This document shows positions 1 to 8,681 of a stretch of DNA of 45,845 bases, piece by piece. Source of the DNA: Bacteroidales bacterium. Lineage in GTDB: Bacteria; Bacteroidota; Bacteroidia; Bacteroidales; UBA932. Below the pieces are notes generated by a model. The model was not told the DNA's origin and did not search any database. It saw only the letters and a program-made list of their open reading frames with translations. Numbering within the stretch: the first letter of the stretch is position 1; each line of letters starts with the position of its first letter. A program made the translations under genes and the position numbers. Location of the stretch: positions 1 to 45,845 of the forward strand of contig JAFUUB010000054.1 of assembly GCA_017483985.1 (NCBI GenBank). The letters run 5' to 3'.

Positions 1-1964
1 ACCCGGCGGACGAACGCCATCACTGGCTGCGGGGCAAGAAAGTGCTTATCCCGCTGATCAACAGGGAGATCCCTGTCATTGAAGACAGCTATGTCGAAAT
101 GGATTTCGGTACCGGCTGCCTGAAGGTGACGCCCGCGCACGATGTCCACGACTATGAGATCGGCCTCCGTCACAACCTCCCGGTGCTGGAAATTATCGAT
201 GACCACGGCCGGCTGAACGAGAAGGCGCAGATCCTGGTGGGCGAGGACCGTTTCGTCGCCCGCAAGAAGATCGTGAAGATGCTGGAAGAAGCCGGCAACC
301 TGCTGAAAGTCGAGGAATATGTCTCCCCGGTCGGTTATTCGGAGCGGACCAATGCGGTCATCGAACCGAAGCTTTCCGCCCAGTGGTTCCTCAAGATGGG
401 GGAACTGGCCAAGATGGCCATGGAGACCGTGGACAGCGGCCGTACCCGGCTGATCCCGGATCGCTATGTGAATACCTACCGGCACTGGATGGAGAACGCC
501 CGTGACTGGTGCATTTCCCGCCAGCTTTGGTGGGGCCAGCGGATCCCGGCCTGGTATCTTCCTGATGGACAGATTGTTGTTGAACCCGATGCGGAGGCTG
601 CGCTCAAGGCGGCCCAGGCCATCGATCCTTCCCTGACCGCGGCGGACATCCGCCAGGACGAGGATGTCCTCGATACCTGGTTCAGTTCCTGGCTCTGGCC
701 GATCTCCGTGTTCGATCCCCAGATGCCCGGCCATCCGGACCACAAGCCCAACAAGGATCTGGCATACTATTATCCGACGAACGACCTGGTGACCGGTCCG
801 GACATCATCTTCTTCTGGGTCGCCCGCATGATCATGGCCGGTGCGGAGTTCATGGGGAAGGAACCGTTCTCCAATGTCTATTTTACCGGTATCGTCCGGG
901 ACAAGCTGGGCCGGAAGATGTCCAAGACGCTCGGCAATTCTCCGGATCCGCTGGACCTGATCGCCAAATACGGTGCGGATGCCGTCCGTATCGGCATGCT
1001 GCTGTGCTCCTCGGCCGGCAATGACATCTTCTACGATGAAAGCCAGGTCGAACAGGGACGCAATTTCTGTGCGAAGATTTGGAATTCCTTCCGTCTGATC
1101 CAGGGCTGGAAAGTTGATGTATCACTTCAGCAGAGCGATGTCAATGCAATTGCTGTCAAGTGGTTCCAGAATAAGTTGAATCAGGTTGTCGAGAGCGTCG
1201 AAGACCATTATTCGAAATTCCGTATCTCGGATGCCCTGATGGCCATCTACAAACTGTTCTGGGATGAATTCTGCTCCTGGTACCTGGAAATCATCAAGCC
1301 GGCTTACGTCAACGGACAGGCCCAGCCGATCGATGCGCAGACCTACGAGGCGACCCTGAAGTTCTTCGAGACCCTGCTGACGATGATCCATCCGATCATG
1401 CCGTTCATCACCGAAGAGCTTTGGCATGCCGTGTATGAGCGGAAAGAAGGGGAGACCATCCTCTTTGCGCCGAGTCCGAAGGTGCAGCCGTATGATGCCA
1501 CTGTGCTGACGAAGTTCGAGATGGCGCAGGAAGCGGTCAATGCCGTCCGCGGTATCCGCAACCAGAAGAACATCGCTCCGCGCGAAGGACTCGACCTGAA
1601 AGTCAAGGAAGGCTTCGACCCCGCTTTCATCCCGGTCGTGAAGAAGCTTGCCAATCTTTCTTCCGTTGAAACCGTTGCGGATTTCGGCTCCGTTGCGGGC
1701 GTTTCCTTCATGGTCCGGACCGTGGAAATGTTCATCGAACTTTCCGGCCTGGTCAATGTCGACGAGGAGATCGCCAAGCTTGAAAAAGAACTGGAATATC
1801 AGCAGAAATTCCTCGCCGGCGTCCGTGCTAAACTGGCCAACGAGCGGTTTACCGCCCATGCACCGGAGGCTGTCATCGCGAACGAGCGCAAAAAAGAGGC
1901 TGACTCCCTGTTGAAGATTGAAAGTTATCAGTCTCAGATCAAGGCTTTGAAAGAGAATAAGTAA
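1..1964 (+). CDS. valS: Valine--tRNA ligase, C-terminal part (5' end outside window)
   Basis: Class I aminoacyl-tRNA synthetase charging tRNA-Val in the cytoplasm. The frame is open from base 3 to the stop at 1962-1964, so the start lies upstream of the window. Seen here: the end of the CP1 editing domain, the stretch with the DWCISRQLWWGQRIPAW block, the KMSKT nucleotide-binding loop encoded at 915-929 (family KMSKS), the anticodon-binding helical domain, and a C-terminal Lys/Glu-rich coiled coil (about the last 70 residues) typical of ValRS. The tail and the editing-domain layout favour ValRS over IleRS or LeuRS. A GTG at 42 is in frame but internal. The next gene starts 64 bp downstream. 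Confidence 0.97.
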   Translation, partial: PADERHHWLRGKKVLIPLINREIPVIEDSYVEMDFGTGCLKVTPAHDVHDYEIGLRHNLPVLEIIDDHGRLNEKAQILVGEDRFVARKKIVKMLEEAGNLLKVEEYVSPVGYSERTNAVIEPKLSAQWFLKMGELAKMAMETVDSGRTRLIPDRYVNTYRHWMENARDWCISRQLWWGQRIPAWYLPDGQIVVEPDAEAALKAAQAIDPSLTAADIRQDEDVLDTWFSSWLWPISVFDPQMPGHPDHKPNKDLAYYYPTNDLVTGPDIIFFWVARMIMAGAEFMGKEPFSNVYFTGIVRDKLGRKMSKTLGNSPDPLDLIAKYGADAVRIGMLLCSSAGNDIFYDESQVEQGRNFCAKIWNSFRLIQGWKVDVSLQQSDVNAIAVKWFQNKLNQVVESVEDHYSKFRISDALMAIYKLFWDEFCSWYLEIIKPAYVNGQAQPIDAQTYEATLKFFETLLTMIHPIMPFITEELWHAVYERKEGETILFAPSPKVQPYDATVLTKFEMAQEAVNAVRGIRNQKNIAPREGLDLKVKEGFDPAFIPVVKKLANLSSVETVADFGSVAGVSFMVRTVEMFIELSGLVNVDEEIAKLEKELEYQQKFLAGVRAKLANERFTAHAPEAVIANERKKEADSLLKIESYQSQIKALKENK

Positions 1965-1984
1965 AACAAAACTGTTTAAAGTGG

Positions 1985-1998
1985 TAACAAATTTGTTA
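1985..1998. promoter_or_regulatory. 14-bp perfect palindrome between valS and the thioesterase gene
   Basis: TAACAAATTTGTTA is perfectly self-complementary and lies 20 bp after the valS stop and 30 bp before the next ATG. It is GC-poor and has no loop, so it fits an operator better than an intrinsic terminator. Similar TAACAAA arms occur at 7362-7396. Function is inferred only. Confidence 0.4.
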
Positions 1999-2028
1999 AT
2001 ACCCTTTGACCCCCGATTTTGACGCCTT

Positions 2029-2442
2029 ATGATGTATTTTGAGACCTCCTTCCCGATCCGATACTATGAAACGGACCAGATGGGAATCGTACATCACTCC
2101 AATTATATCCGCTTCTTTGAATGTGCCCGTAACGGGATGATGGCGGACGGCGGATATCCGATCGAGCAGTGCGAAGCGGATGGGGTGACGATTCCGATCG
2201 TATCTGTACAATGCCGCTACAAGCATCCCGCCAAGATGGGGGATGTCATTACGATTTCCGCTGCGATCGACAAGGTCCCGCTGGCCAAGATGGTCATCCG
2301 CCAGGAAGTCCGGAATCAGGATGGGGTCGTCTGCGCATTGGGGGAAGTCATGCTGGGGTTCCTGGACAAGGAAACCGGCCATCCGGTCCGCTGTCCCGAA
2401 AAACTGGCCCGATTGATTGAATCACGTTTAAACGACAGATAA
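2029..2442 (+). CDS. Acyl-CoA thioesterase, YbgC/FadM-type hotdog fold
   Basis: 137-residue single-domain 4HBT hotdog protein. The N-terminal block [15 protein letters not shown] matches the YbgC/4-hydroxybenzoyl-CoA thioesterase active-site segment, with Asp16 as expected nucleophile or base; the G-x-V-x-H-x-x-Y pattern is intact. Such enzymes hydrolyse acyl-CoA (or acyl-ACP) in the cytoplasm; the chain preferred here cannot be read from sequence. A second ATG at 2032 is an equally possible start. The stop is 2 bp before tatA, so it probably shares a transcript with the Tat genes. In Proteobacteria ybgC is linked to envelope (tol-pal) genes, a loose parallel with its position here. Confidence 0.88.
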   Translation: MMYFETSFPIRYYETDQMGIVHHSNYIRFFECARNGMMADGGYPIEQCEADGVTIPIVSVQCRYKHPAKMGDVITISAAIDKVPLAKMVIRQEVRNQDGVVCALGEVMLGFLDKETGHPVRCPEKLARLIESRLNDR

Positions 2443-2444
2443 TT

Positions 2445-2660
2445 ATGATTACGTATCCGCTTATTTTCGGTACATGGGAACTGATTATCATCGTTCTCGT
2501 TATCCTGCTTCTGTTCGGAGGCAAGAAGATTCCTGAATTAATGAAAGGTTTGGGCAAGGGCGTCAAGAGTTTCAAGGAAGGCATGAACGAAGTGGAAAAG
2601 GAAGTCTCTGATATCAAAAAGGATATCGAAGCCGAACCTGCCAAGAAAGAAAAAGAATAG
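2445..2660 (+). CDS. tatA: Sec-independent translocase subunit TatA/TatE
   Basis: 71-residue protein with the TatA layout: a short periplasmic N-terminus, one transmembrane helix (about residues 11-26), the FGGKKIPEL hinge with Phe-Gly, an amphipathic helix, and a charged tail rich in Lys and Glu (ends KKEKE). TatA oligomers form the protein-conducting element for folded twin-arginine substrates at the inner membrane. It lies 2 bp after the thioesterase gene and 2 bp before tatC. No tatB is visible, so this is probably a minimal TatA-TatC system, as is usual in Bacteroidetes. Confidence 0.95.
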   Translation: MITYPLIFGTWELIIIVLVILLLFGGKKIPELMKGLGKGVKSFKEGMNEVEKEVSDIKKDIEAEPAKKEKE

Positions 2661-2662
2661 GA

Positions 2663-3415
2663 ATGGCCGGACAGACCGAGATGTCCTTCTGGGATCATCT
2701 GGATGTACTGAGAGGAACGATCTTTCGCTCAGTCGGGGCCATCTTGCTGCTGTCCGTCATCTTCTTATGCACGAAAACCTGGCTTTTCAAGGTCGTGCTG
2801 TGGCCATCCCAACCGGATTTCTTCCTGTACCGTTGGCTGGGGCTCGACTTCCGGATGGAACTGATCAACATTGACGTATCCGCCCAGTTTTTCGTCCATC
2901 TCAAAATGTCGGTCCTGGCGGGAACCATCCTGGCCTTCCCGTACATCGTCTATGAAATCTGGAAATTCGTGGCCCCGGCCCTCTATGACAATGAGACCCG
3001 GCCGGTGCGCCAGGCTTTTCTGATGTCGTCCGGCCTGTTTTATCTGGGTTGTGCGGTGGGGTACTGCATCGTGCTGCCGGTCTGCCTGATGTTTTTCATG
3101 AATTATACGGTCAGCGATGCCGTCACCAATACGATTTCGCTGAATTCGTATATCTCCATGTTCATTTCTATGGTCTTCCTCATCGGCATCGTTTTCGAGT
3201 TCCCGACTGTGGCTGTCGTCCTTTCCCATCTGGGCATCGTAACGCGTCGGACGCTGCAGGCAGGACGGAAATATGCCGTGGTCGTTATCCTGATCCTGGC
3301 GGCCCTGATTACTCCGTCCGATCCGGTTTCGATGATCGTTTTGGCCTTGCCCTTATACGGCCTATACGAGTTCTCCATTCTTGTTTGTAAAGATAAACCC
3401 GCTGAAACAGAATGA
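2663..3415 (+). CDS. tatC: Sec-independent translocase subunit TatC
   Basis: 250-residue polytopic membrane protein with six predicted helices. The N-terminus reads MSFWDHLDVLRGTIFRS, matching the TatC F-x-H-L-x-E-L-R cytoplasmic signature with Asp in place of Glu; FPYIVYEIWKFVAPALYDNE is the conserved first-loop/TM2 region. TatC recognises the twin-arginine signal peptide. Tight linkage to tatA (2-bp gap) and a 4-bp ATGA overlap with the next gene indicate one polycistronic mRNA and probable translational coupling. Confidence 0.96.
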   Translation: MAGQTEMSFWDHLDVLRGTIFRSVGAILLLSVIFLCTKTWLFKVVLWPSQPDFFLYRWLGLDFRMELINIDVSAQFFVHLKMSVLAGTILAFPYIVYEIWKFVAPALYDNETRPVRQAFLMSSGLFYLGCAVGYCIVLPVCLMFFMNYTVSDAVTNTISLNSYISMFISMVFLIGIVFEFPTVAVVLSHLGIVTRRTLQAGRKYAVVVILILAALITPSDPVSMIVLALPLYGLYEFSILVCKDKPAETE

Positions 3416-5340
3416 TTTCCATCAGTAATTTAACCGTTGCTTACGGAGGTTTTACCTTGCTGGACGGAATCAGTTTCCACATCAGCGAAAGCGACAAGAT
3501 CGGTCTGGTCGGAAAGAATGGAGCCGGGAAGTCCACGATCATGAAACTGATTTGCGGCGAGCAGAATCCGACGTCCGGCCATATCGACAAACCCGCCCAT
3601 GTCCAGATCGGTTATCTTCCCCAGATCATGGAACACCACAAAGGTGTCACGGTCATGGAAGAGACGATGACCGCTTTCGAAGCCATGGCCCGGCTGGAAG
3701 AGGAGCTGGATGCCATCAACCGGGAACTGGCGGAGCGTACGGATTACGAGTCGCCGGCCTATGCCGCGCTGATCGACAGGCTGGGGGAGATCAATGATGT
3801 GCTGGCTTTGGAAAAAGCCGAGCCGCCCAGGGTTCAGGCGGAAAAAGTTTTGATTGGTTTAGGATTCAGGGACAGCGATTTCGACAGGCCGACTGAAACT
3901 TTCAGTCAAGGTTGGAACATGCGGATTGAGCTGGCCAAGATCCTGCTTTCCCGTCCGGATGTCCTGCTGCTGGACGAGCCGACGAACCACTTGGACATCG
4001 AGTCCATCGAGTGGCTGGAGGGTTACCTGAAAGCCTATCGGGGTTCGCTGATGCTCGTATCCCACGACCGCCGGTTCCTGGACAATGTCACCAACCGGAC
4101 CGTTGAGATCCTGCTGGGGCACATCCATGATTACAAGGTCCCGTACAGCCAGTACATGCTTCTGCGGGAGGAGCGGATGGCCCAGCAGACGGCCGCCTAT
4201 GAGAACCAGCAGCGGATGATTGAAAAGACCGAGGATTTCATCGCCCGGTTCCGGTATAAGCCGACGAAATCCAATCAGGTCCAATCCCGTATCAAAGCCC
4301 TTGAGAAACTGGACCGGATCGAGGTGGATGAAACCGACAACGCGACCCTGACGGTCAAGTTCCCGCCGGCGCCGCGTTCCGGTGATGTCGTCTTCAAAGC
4401 GACCGACATCGAGGTGGGCTATCCGCAGAAAGTGGTGTTCTCCCATGCGGATATCGAAATCAAGCGGGGCGAGAAGGTCGCCCTGATCGGGCGTAACGGG
4501 GAAGGCAAGACCACGCTGATGCGGGTGATCATGGGACAGTTGGACCCGTTCGCCGGGGAGGCGAAGGTCGGACACAATGTCCATATCGGTTATTTCGCGC
4601 AGAATCAAGAAGATATCCTGGATAAAAATGAGACGGTCTTCAGCACGCTGGACCGGATCGCCGTCGGTGAAATCCGTACCAGGCTGCGGGATATCCTGGC
4701 ACAGTTCCTGTTCCGCGGCGAAGATATCGACAAGCGGGTCTCAGTGCTGAGCGGTGGGGAACGGGCACGGTTGGGCATGGCCAAGCTCATGTTGCAACCC
4801 TACAACCTGCTGGCGTTGGATGAGCCGACGAACCACATGGATATCAAGTCCAAGGATATCCTGAAACAGGCGCTTAAGGCCTATGATGGCACGCTCATTG
4901 TCGTATCCCATGACCGGGATTTCCTGGACGGGCTGGTGGACAAGTTGTACGAGTTCCGTGACGGACATGTAAAGGAATTCCTGGGATCGGTCCAGGACTT
5001 CCTGGATACGCGCAGGCTGGAAACCTTGCAGGAACTGGAGCGGAGGTCCCAACCGGTTGGAACTCCGGTCGTTGAAAAAGTGGAATCCGTTGCGAAACAG
5101 GAATATAACCAGCGGAAGTTTGTTTCCAAGGAAGAGCGGAAACTGCGCAACCGGATCGATTTCCTGGAAAAGGAAATCGCGAAGACCGAGCAGCAGATGA
5201 AAAAGATTGAAACCGTACTCGCCGCACCCGCGCCTTCCGACGACATCCTGGAACTGACGCGTTCCTACCTGGAGCATAAGCGGGACCTGGATGCAAAGAC
5301 GCAGGAGTGGGAGGCGTTGATGATACAATTGGATGATTAA
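3412..5340 (+). CDS. ABC-F family ATPase (ribosome-associated)
   Basis: 642-residue soluble protein with two ABC ATPase domains and no membrane segments, the ABC-F plan. Domain 1: Walker A GKNGAGKST (about 34-42), signature FSQGWNMRIELA, Walker B LLLDEPTNHLD. A charged inter-domain linker follows (about 245-300), the segment that in this family reaches into the ribosome. Domain 2: Walker A GRNGEGKTT (about 359-367), signature LSGGERARLGMA, Walker B LLALDEPTNHMD. The last 100 residues form a charged coiled coil like the Uup/YdiF C-terminal domain. Both Walker B motifs keep the catalytic Glu. Family members act on translating ribosomes; which subfamily (Uup, YdiF, EttA) is not certain. The first signature is SQG rather than SGG. 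The start overlaps the tatC stop by 4 bp. Confidence 0.93.
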   Translation: MISISNLTVAYGGFTLLDGISFHISESDKIGLVGKNGAGKSTIMKLICGEQNPTSGHIDKPAHVQIGYLPQIMEHHKGVTVMEETMTAFEAMARLEEELDAINRELAERTDYESPAYAALIDRLGEINDVLALEKAEPPRVQAEKVLIGLGFRDSDFDRPTETFSQGWNMRIELAKILLSRPDVLLLDEPTNHLDIESIEWLEGYLKAYRGSLMLVSHDRRFLDNVTNRTVEILLGHIHDYKVPYSQYMLLREERMAQQTAAYENQQRMIEKTEDFIARFRYKPTKSNQVQSRIKALEKLDRIEVDETDNATLTVKFPPAPRSGDVVFKATDIEVGYPQKVVFSHADIEIKRGEKVALIGRNGEGKTTLMRVIMGQLDPFAGEAKVGHNVHIGYFAQNQEDILDKNETVFSTLDRIAVGEIRTRLRDILAQFLFRGEDIDKRVSVLSGGERARLGMAKLMLQPYNLLALDEPTNHMDIKSKDILKQALKAYDGTLIVVSHDRDFLDGLVDKLYEFRDGHVKEFLGSVQDFLDTRRLETLQELERRSQPVGTPVVEKVESVAKQEYNQRKFVSKEERKLRNRIDFLEKEIAKTEQQMKKIETVLAAPAPSDDILELTRSYLEHKRDLDAKTQEWEALMIQLDD

Positions 5341-5352
5341 TCGGACAAGCAT

Positions 5353-6267
5353 ATGAAGATGATGAAATGGATTGCTGCCCTGGCAGCATGCAGTCTCGCC
5401 TTGGCAGCCGAGGCGCAGACCACGACCAAGACGAATGATTTCGTGTCGTTCGACCGGATTGAAGTCGCCAGTGATTTCGAAGTTACCTTCAATGTTTCAG
5501 ATACTTACAAGGTCAATTGGACCTATGATACGATCCTGGCGGACCTGGTCAGCGTCTTCGTGACGGGCAAGACCCTCTATATTGATTTCAACAAGAAGGG
5601 GATGTCTTCCGAACTGAAAAAGACCTACAAGGGCCGCAATGCCCCCAAGATGGTGCTCAAGGTCGCCGTATATGCCCCTTATTTCAGTGAACTGAGCCTG
5701 ACGGACAACGCTACGTTCGAAGGACTGGGCAACCGCTTCGAGACGGATGCCTTCACGGTGTCCGTCTCCGGTAAGGCGAAGGTGGCCAACCTGTCCGTGG
5801 CGGCACGGAAGGCCTCGGTCGAAGCCTTGAAAGACGGCAAGGTGACCCTGACGCTGGATGCGGCGGAGGTCGATGTCCGGACCGACAACAAGGCTGCGGT
5901 AGAGCTGGTGCAGTCCAGTGACCAGCTGTCCGTAACGGCAGCCGGCAGCTCCAATGTCTCCCTGACCGGGAATACGACCGACCTCGCGACCAACACCCAG
6001 AATTCCGCCAAGGTGCAGATGACCGGTACCGCGGAATCCCTCCGCCACGAGGGAAGGGGCTCTTCGGAGGTGGACCTGATCGCGGCTCCGGTAAAGGCTG
6101 CGGAGGTCATCATGTCCGGAAGCAAGCTGTATGTCAATGTCTCCGACGAACTGAAAGTGGACCTGAAAAGCGGTGCCAACGTTTCCTTCAGCGGAGATCC
6201 GAAAATCGGAGTGGTCAATATCTCCTCCTCTTCGCTGATGCATTATACCGGCGCCAAACGCAAGTAA
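5353..6267 (+). CDS. Secreted GIN-domain (DUF2807) protein
   Basis: 304 residues. A signal peptide is clear (KMMKWIAALAACSLALAAEAQ, cleavage expected after AEA). The rest is a repetitive beta-rich sequence with many short Ala/Ser/Val/Asp turns, e.g. FDRIEVASDFEVTF near the start, matching the 'putative auto-transporter adhesin, head GIN domain' family common in Bacteroidetes. Such proteins fold as a right-handed beta-helix and are periplasmic or surface-exposed; no biochemical role is established. It starts 12 bp after the ABC-F stop and ends 1 bp before the dipeptidase, so co-transcription is likely. ATGs at 5359 and 5362 are alternative starts. Confidence 0.8.
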   Translation: MKMMKWIAALAACSLALAAEAQTTTKTNDFVSFDRIEVASDFEVTFNVSDTYKVNWTYDTILADLVSVFVTGKTLYIDFNKKGMSSELKKTYKGRNAPKMVLKVAVYAPYFSELSLTDNATFEGLGNRFETDAFTVSVSGKAKVANLSVAARKASVEALKDGKVTLTLDAAEVDVRTDNKAAVELVQSSDQLSVTAAGSSNVSLTGNTTDLATNTQNSAKVQMTGTAESLRHEGRGSSEVDLIAAPVKAAEVIMSGSKLYVNVSDELKVDLKSGANVSFSGDPKIGVVNISSSSLMHYTGAKRK

Positions 6268-6268
6268 G

Positions 6269-7357
6269 ATGCTGATCCTGGATTCGCACTGCGATACGCC
6301 TTCGCAGATCGTGCGGGGGCGTGACCTGGGTTTGGACAACCGGTACGGACATGTCGATTTCCCGAAGCTGCGGCGCGGAGGCGTCGATGCGTCCTTCTTT
6401 GCCCTGTATACGTCCCGGGACCTGGCTCCGGATGCTGCGACGCGCTATGCCCTGGAAATGATGGCCGGCGTCTATGATGCCGTGCAGGCCCATCCGGACG
6501 AGGTGGCCATGGCTTTCAGCACCCGGGAAATCCTTGAGAACAAGGACAAAGGCCGGGTTTCCGTCCTGCTGGGGATGGAAAACGGAGCTCCGATCCAGCA
6601 GTCGCTTCCCCTGCTCCGGCTTTTCTGGCGGATGGGGGTCCGGTACATGACCTTGACCCACAACGGAGACAATGCCATCGCCGATGCCGCGGCCCAGGGG
6701 AGTACCTGGCACGGGCTGAGCCCCTTCGGCCGGGAGGTCGTCGCGGAAATGAACCGGATCGGCATGCTGATCGATGTCGCCCATGTTTCCGACGAAACCT
6801 TCTATGACTGTATCCGGTACTCGAAGGTCCCCATCGTCTCCACCCATTCCTGTTGCCGGGCGCTCTGTCCCCATCGGCGCAATATGACGGACGACATGCT
6901 CCGGGCCTTGGCCCGGAACGGCGGCGTGATCCAGATCAATTTCTATCCCTGTTTCCTCACGGACGCCTTTTCAGCGGTCCTGTCGGCCGCCGGACTGGAA
7001 GATGAGGGAGAGCAGCTGGAGGCGGCCTTCATCGCAGACCCGACCAATCCGGTCCGGGTTGCCGCCTGGCACGAGGTGCAGGACCGGCTGCTTGCCTTGG
7101 AGCGGCCTTCCTATAAAATGGTCGTGGACCATATCGAGCATGCCATCCGGATCGCCGGCATCGACCATGTCGGCATCGGTTCCGATTTCGACGGGATCGC
7201 AGTTCCCCCGGCCGGTCTGGAGGATGTTTCCAAGATCGGGATCATTTTTGACGAGATGCGCCAGCGCGGGTACGGCGAAACGGAAATCGAGAAGGTCGCC
7301 GGCGGCAACTTCCTGCGGGTGATGCGGGCTGTCGAGGACTATTCCCGGCAAAAATAG
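6269..7357 (+). CDS. Membrane dipeptidase-family (M19) metallopeptidase
   Basis: 362 residues, full-length for renal dipeptidase-like M19 enzymes, which cleave dipeptides with a binuclear zinc centre. Zinc ligands visible: His7 and Asp9 (DSHCDTP), the bridging Glu in LLGMENG, His in LIDVAHVSDETF and His in PIVSTHSCCRAL; the catalytic Asp is in HVGIGSDFDGI. TLTHNGDNAIADAA is the usual substrate-loop block. No signal peptide is present, so it is probably cytoplasmic. It starts 1 bp after the GIN gene. Downstream lies a 14-bp-arm dyad and the convergent cinA. Confidence 0.93.
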   Translation: MLILDSHCDTPSQIVRGRDLGLDNRYGHVDFPKLRRGGVDASFFALYTSRDLAPDAATRYALEMMAGVYDAVQAHPDEVAMAFSTREILENKDKGRVSVLLGMENGAPIQQSLPLLRLFWRMGVRYMTLTHNGDNAIADAAAQGSTWHGLSPFGREVVAEMNRIGMLIDVAHVSDETFYDCIRYSKVPIVSTHSCCRALCPHRRNMTDDMLRALARNGGVIQINFYPCFLTDAFSAVLSAAGLEDEGEQLEAAFIADPTNPVRVAAWHEVQDRLLALERPSYKMVVDHIEHAIRIAGIDHVGIGSDFDGIAVPPAGLEDVSKIGIIFDEMRQRGYGETEIEKVAGGNFLRVMRAVEDYSRQK

Positions 7358-7361
7358 GTAT

Positions 7362-7396
7362 TAACAAAAAAGTTACGACTCTTAACTATTTTGTTA
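7362..7396. terminator. Near-perfect inverted repeat between convergent genes, candidate bidirectional terminator
   Basis: Arms TAACAAAAAAGTTA (7362-7375) and TAACTATTTTGTTA (7383-7396) are complementary at 13 of 14 positions around a 7-nt loop. It begins 5 bp after the dipeptidase stop and ends 14 bp before the cinA stop. The position fits a shared terminator, but the stem is AT-rich, so an operator or protein-binding role is also possible. Confidence 0.5.
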
Positions 7397-7409
7397 TTCT
7401 GCCTGATTT

Positions 7410-8681
7410 CTAGATAGATAAATCTTCTTTTACCGCGGAGAGCAGAAAATGCAGCGCAGAGGCGGCAAAACGCTGGATGTTGCGTTTCCGATCGTTGTGA
7501 TACTGGTATTTCCGGGTCAGGATGGCCTTCGGCGTAGCAACGGCGACCCAGACGGTCCCTTCCGGATTGCATGCGTCCCCACCGGGACCGGCGAGTCCTG
7601 TCGTTGAAACGGCATAGTCGCTTCCGGTCAGTTCGCGGACGCCTTTTGCCATCGCGGCGGCCACTTCGCTGCTCACGACACCGTGACGGCGGATGATTTC
7701 CGGATCGACGCCCAGTACTTTTTCCTTGACGGAGATCGCATAGGAGGTCACGGAGCCCAGGTAATAGTTCGAGGAGCCCGGTACACTGGTGATCAGGTGC
7801 GAAATTTCGCCGCCGGTGCAGGATTCAGCGGCAGAGACGGTCTTTCCGTGGGCCTTCAGGATGCATCCGAGCGCATGCTCGAGGGTGTCGTCGCCGTCTG
7901 CATAGATCACGTCGCCCAGAATGGCCTTTAAACGGCCGATTTCCGCCTCCATACGGGCTTCATCATCCTCGGGTGTCCCTCCGTATACCGAAAGCCGCAA
8001 ACGCACGCCTGTGAGCGGATTTGGCAGATAGGCCAGGTGCATGTCGGCGGGCAGGGCGGTTTCCCAGGATTCGATCTTCTTGGCCAGGGCGGATTCCGCC
8101 ATCCCGTAGGTCATCAGGTTGCGGTGCCGGATGGTCTGCAGGGTATGGTGGGCGGCAATGTCCTTCACGACGTCCGGCAGGGCGGCGGTCGTCTCGAACG
8201 GCACTCCGGGCATGGCATAGAGCACCGCCGGATGACCGAACCGGGATTCCGGAAAACGGAAGACCATAATCGGCGCCGTTCCCCTTTGATTCACAATTAC
8301 TTCACAAGTGTCCGGCACCAATGCCTGGGCACGGTTGATGTCGAGCACGTCCAGGCCGCGGGCTTGCAGGATTTCGTGTACCTTCGCCAGCTGGCCCGGG
8401 TGTTCCACATAGCGGGAGGTACCGCTCAGCTCGGCAAGGGCCGCCTTCGTGATGTCATCCCGGGTCGGTCCGAGACCGCCGGTGGTGATGACGATATCAT
8501 GGGTTTCCAGTTCTGCGGCCAGGGTCTGGAGGATGGCCTCGTGGTCGTCAGCCAGGGAGACCATGCGGTCGGTACGGATACCGAGGGCGCCGAGCGCACG
8601 GGATATTTCGGAGGAATTGGTGTCGACAACCTGTCCGATCAGGATTTCATCCCCGATGGTACAGATGGAAGCTTGGATCAT
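7410..8681 (-). CDS. cinA: CinA-like nicotinamide-nucleotide amidohydrolase
   Basis: 423 residues, full-length two-domain CinA. N-terminal MoaB/MogA-like domain (about 1-170): CTIGDEILIGQVVDTNS and TTGGLGPTRDDITK are the signature blocks. C-terminal PncC domain (about 260-415): AAESCTGGEISHLITSVPGSS, GVVSSEVAAAMA, and TTGLAGPGG, which deamidates nicotinamide mononucleotide for NAD salvage; the N-terminal domain in characterised CinA has ADP-ribose pyrophosphatase activity. Transcribed leftward; its ATG overlaps the pyrD stop by 4 bp, so it is probably translated from the pyrD transcript. Confidence 0.95.
   Translation of the reverse strand: MIQASICTIGDEILIGQVVDTNSSEISRALGALGIRTDRMVSLADDHEAILQTLAAELETHDIVITTGGLGPTRDDITKAALAELSGTSRYVEHPGQLAKVHEILQARGLDVLDINRAQALVPDTCEVIVNQRGTAPIMVFRFPESRFGHPAVLYAMPGVPFETTAALPDVVKDIAAHHTLQTIRHRNLMTYGMAESALAKKIESWETALPADMHLAYLPNPLTGVRLRLSVYGGTPEDDEARMEAEIGRLKAILGDVIYADGDDTLEHALGCILKAHGKTVSAAESCTGGEISHLITSVPGSSNYYLGSVTSYAISVKEKVLGVDPEIIRRHGVVSSEVAAAMAKGVRELTGSDYAVSTTGLAGPGGDACNPEGTVWVAVATPKAILTRKYQYHNDRKRNIQRFAASALHFLLSAVKEDLSI

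Noticed and set aside
1122..1859. Long open frame on the minus strand inside valS, and similar long antisense frames elsewhere (26226-28412, 32271-34154, 35268-37640)
   Set aside because: They lie wholly opposite strongly supported genes, have His/Asp/Arg-rich mirror-frame composition and no recognisable domain; GC-rich codon use explains them.
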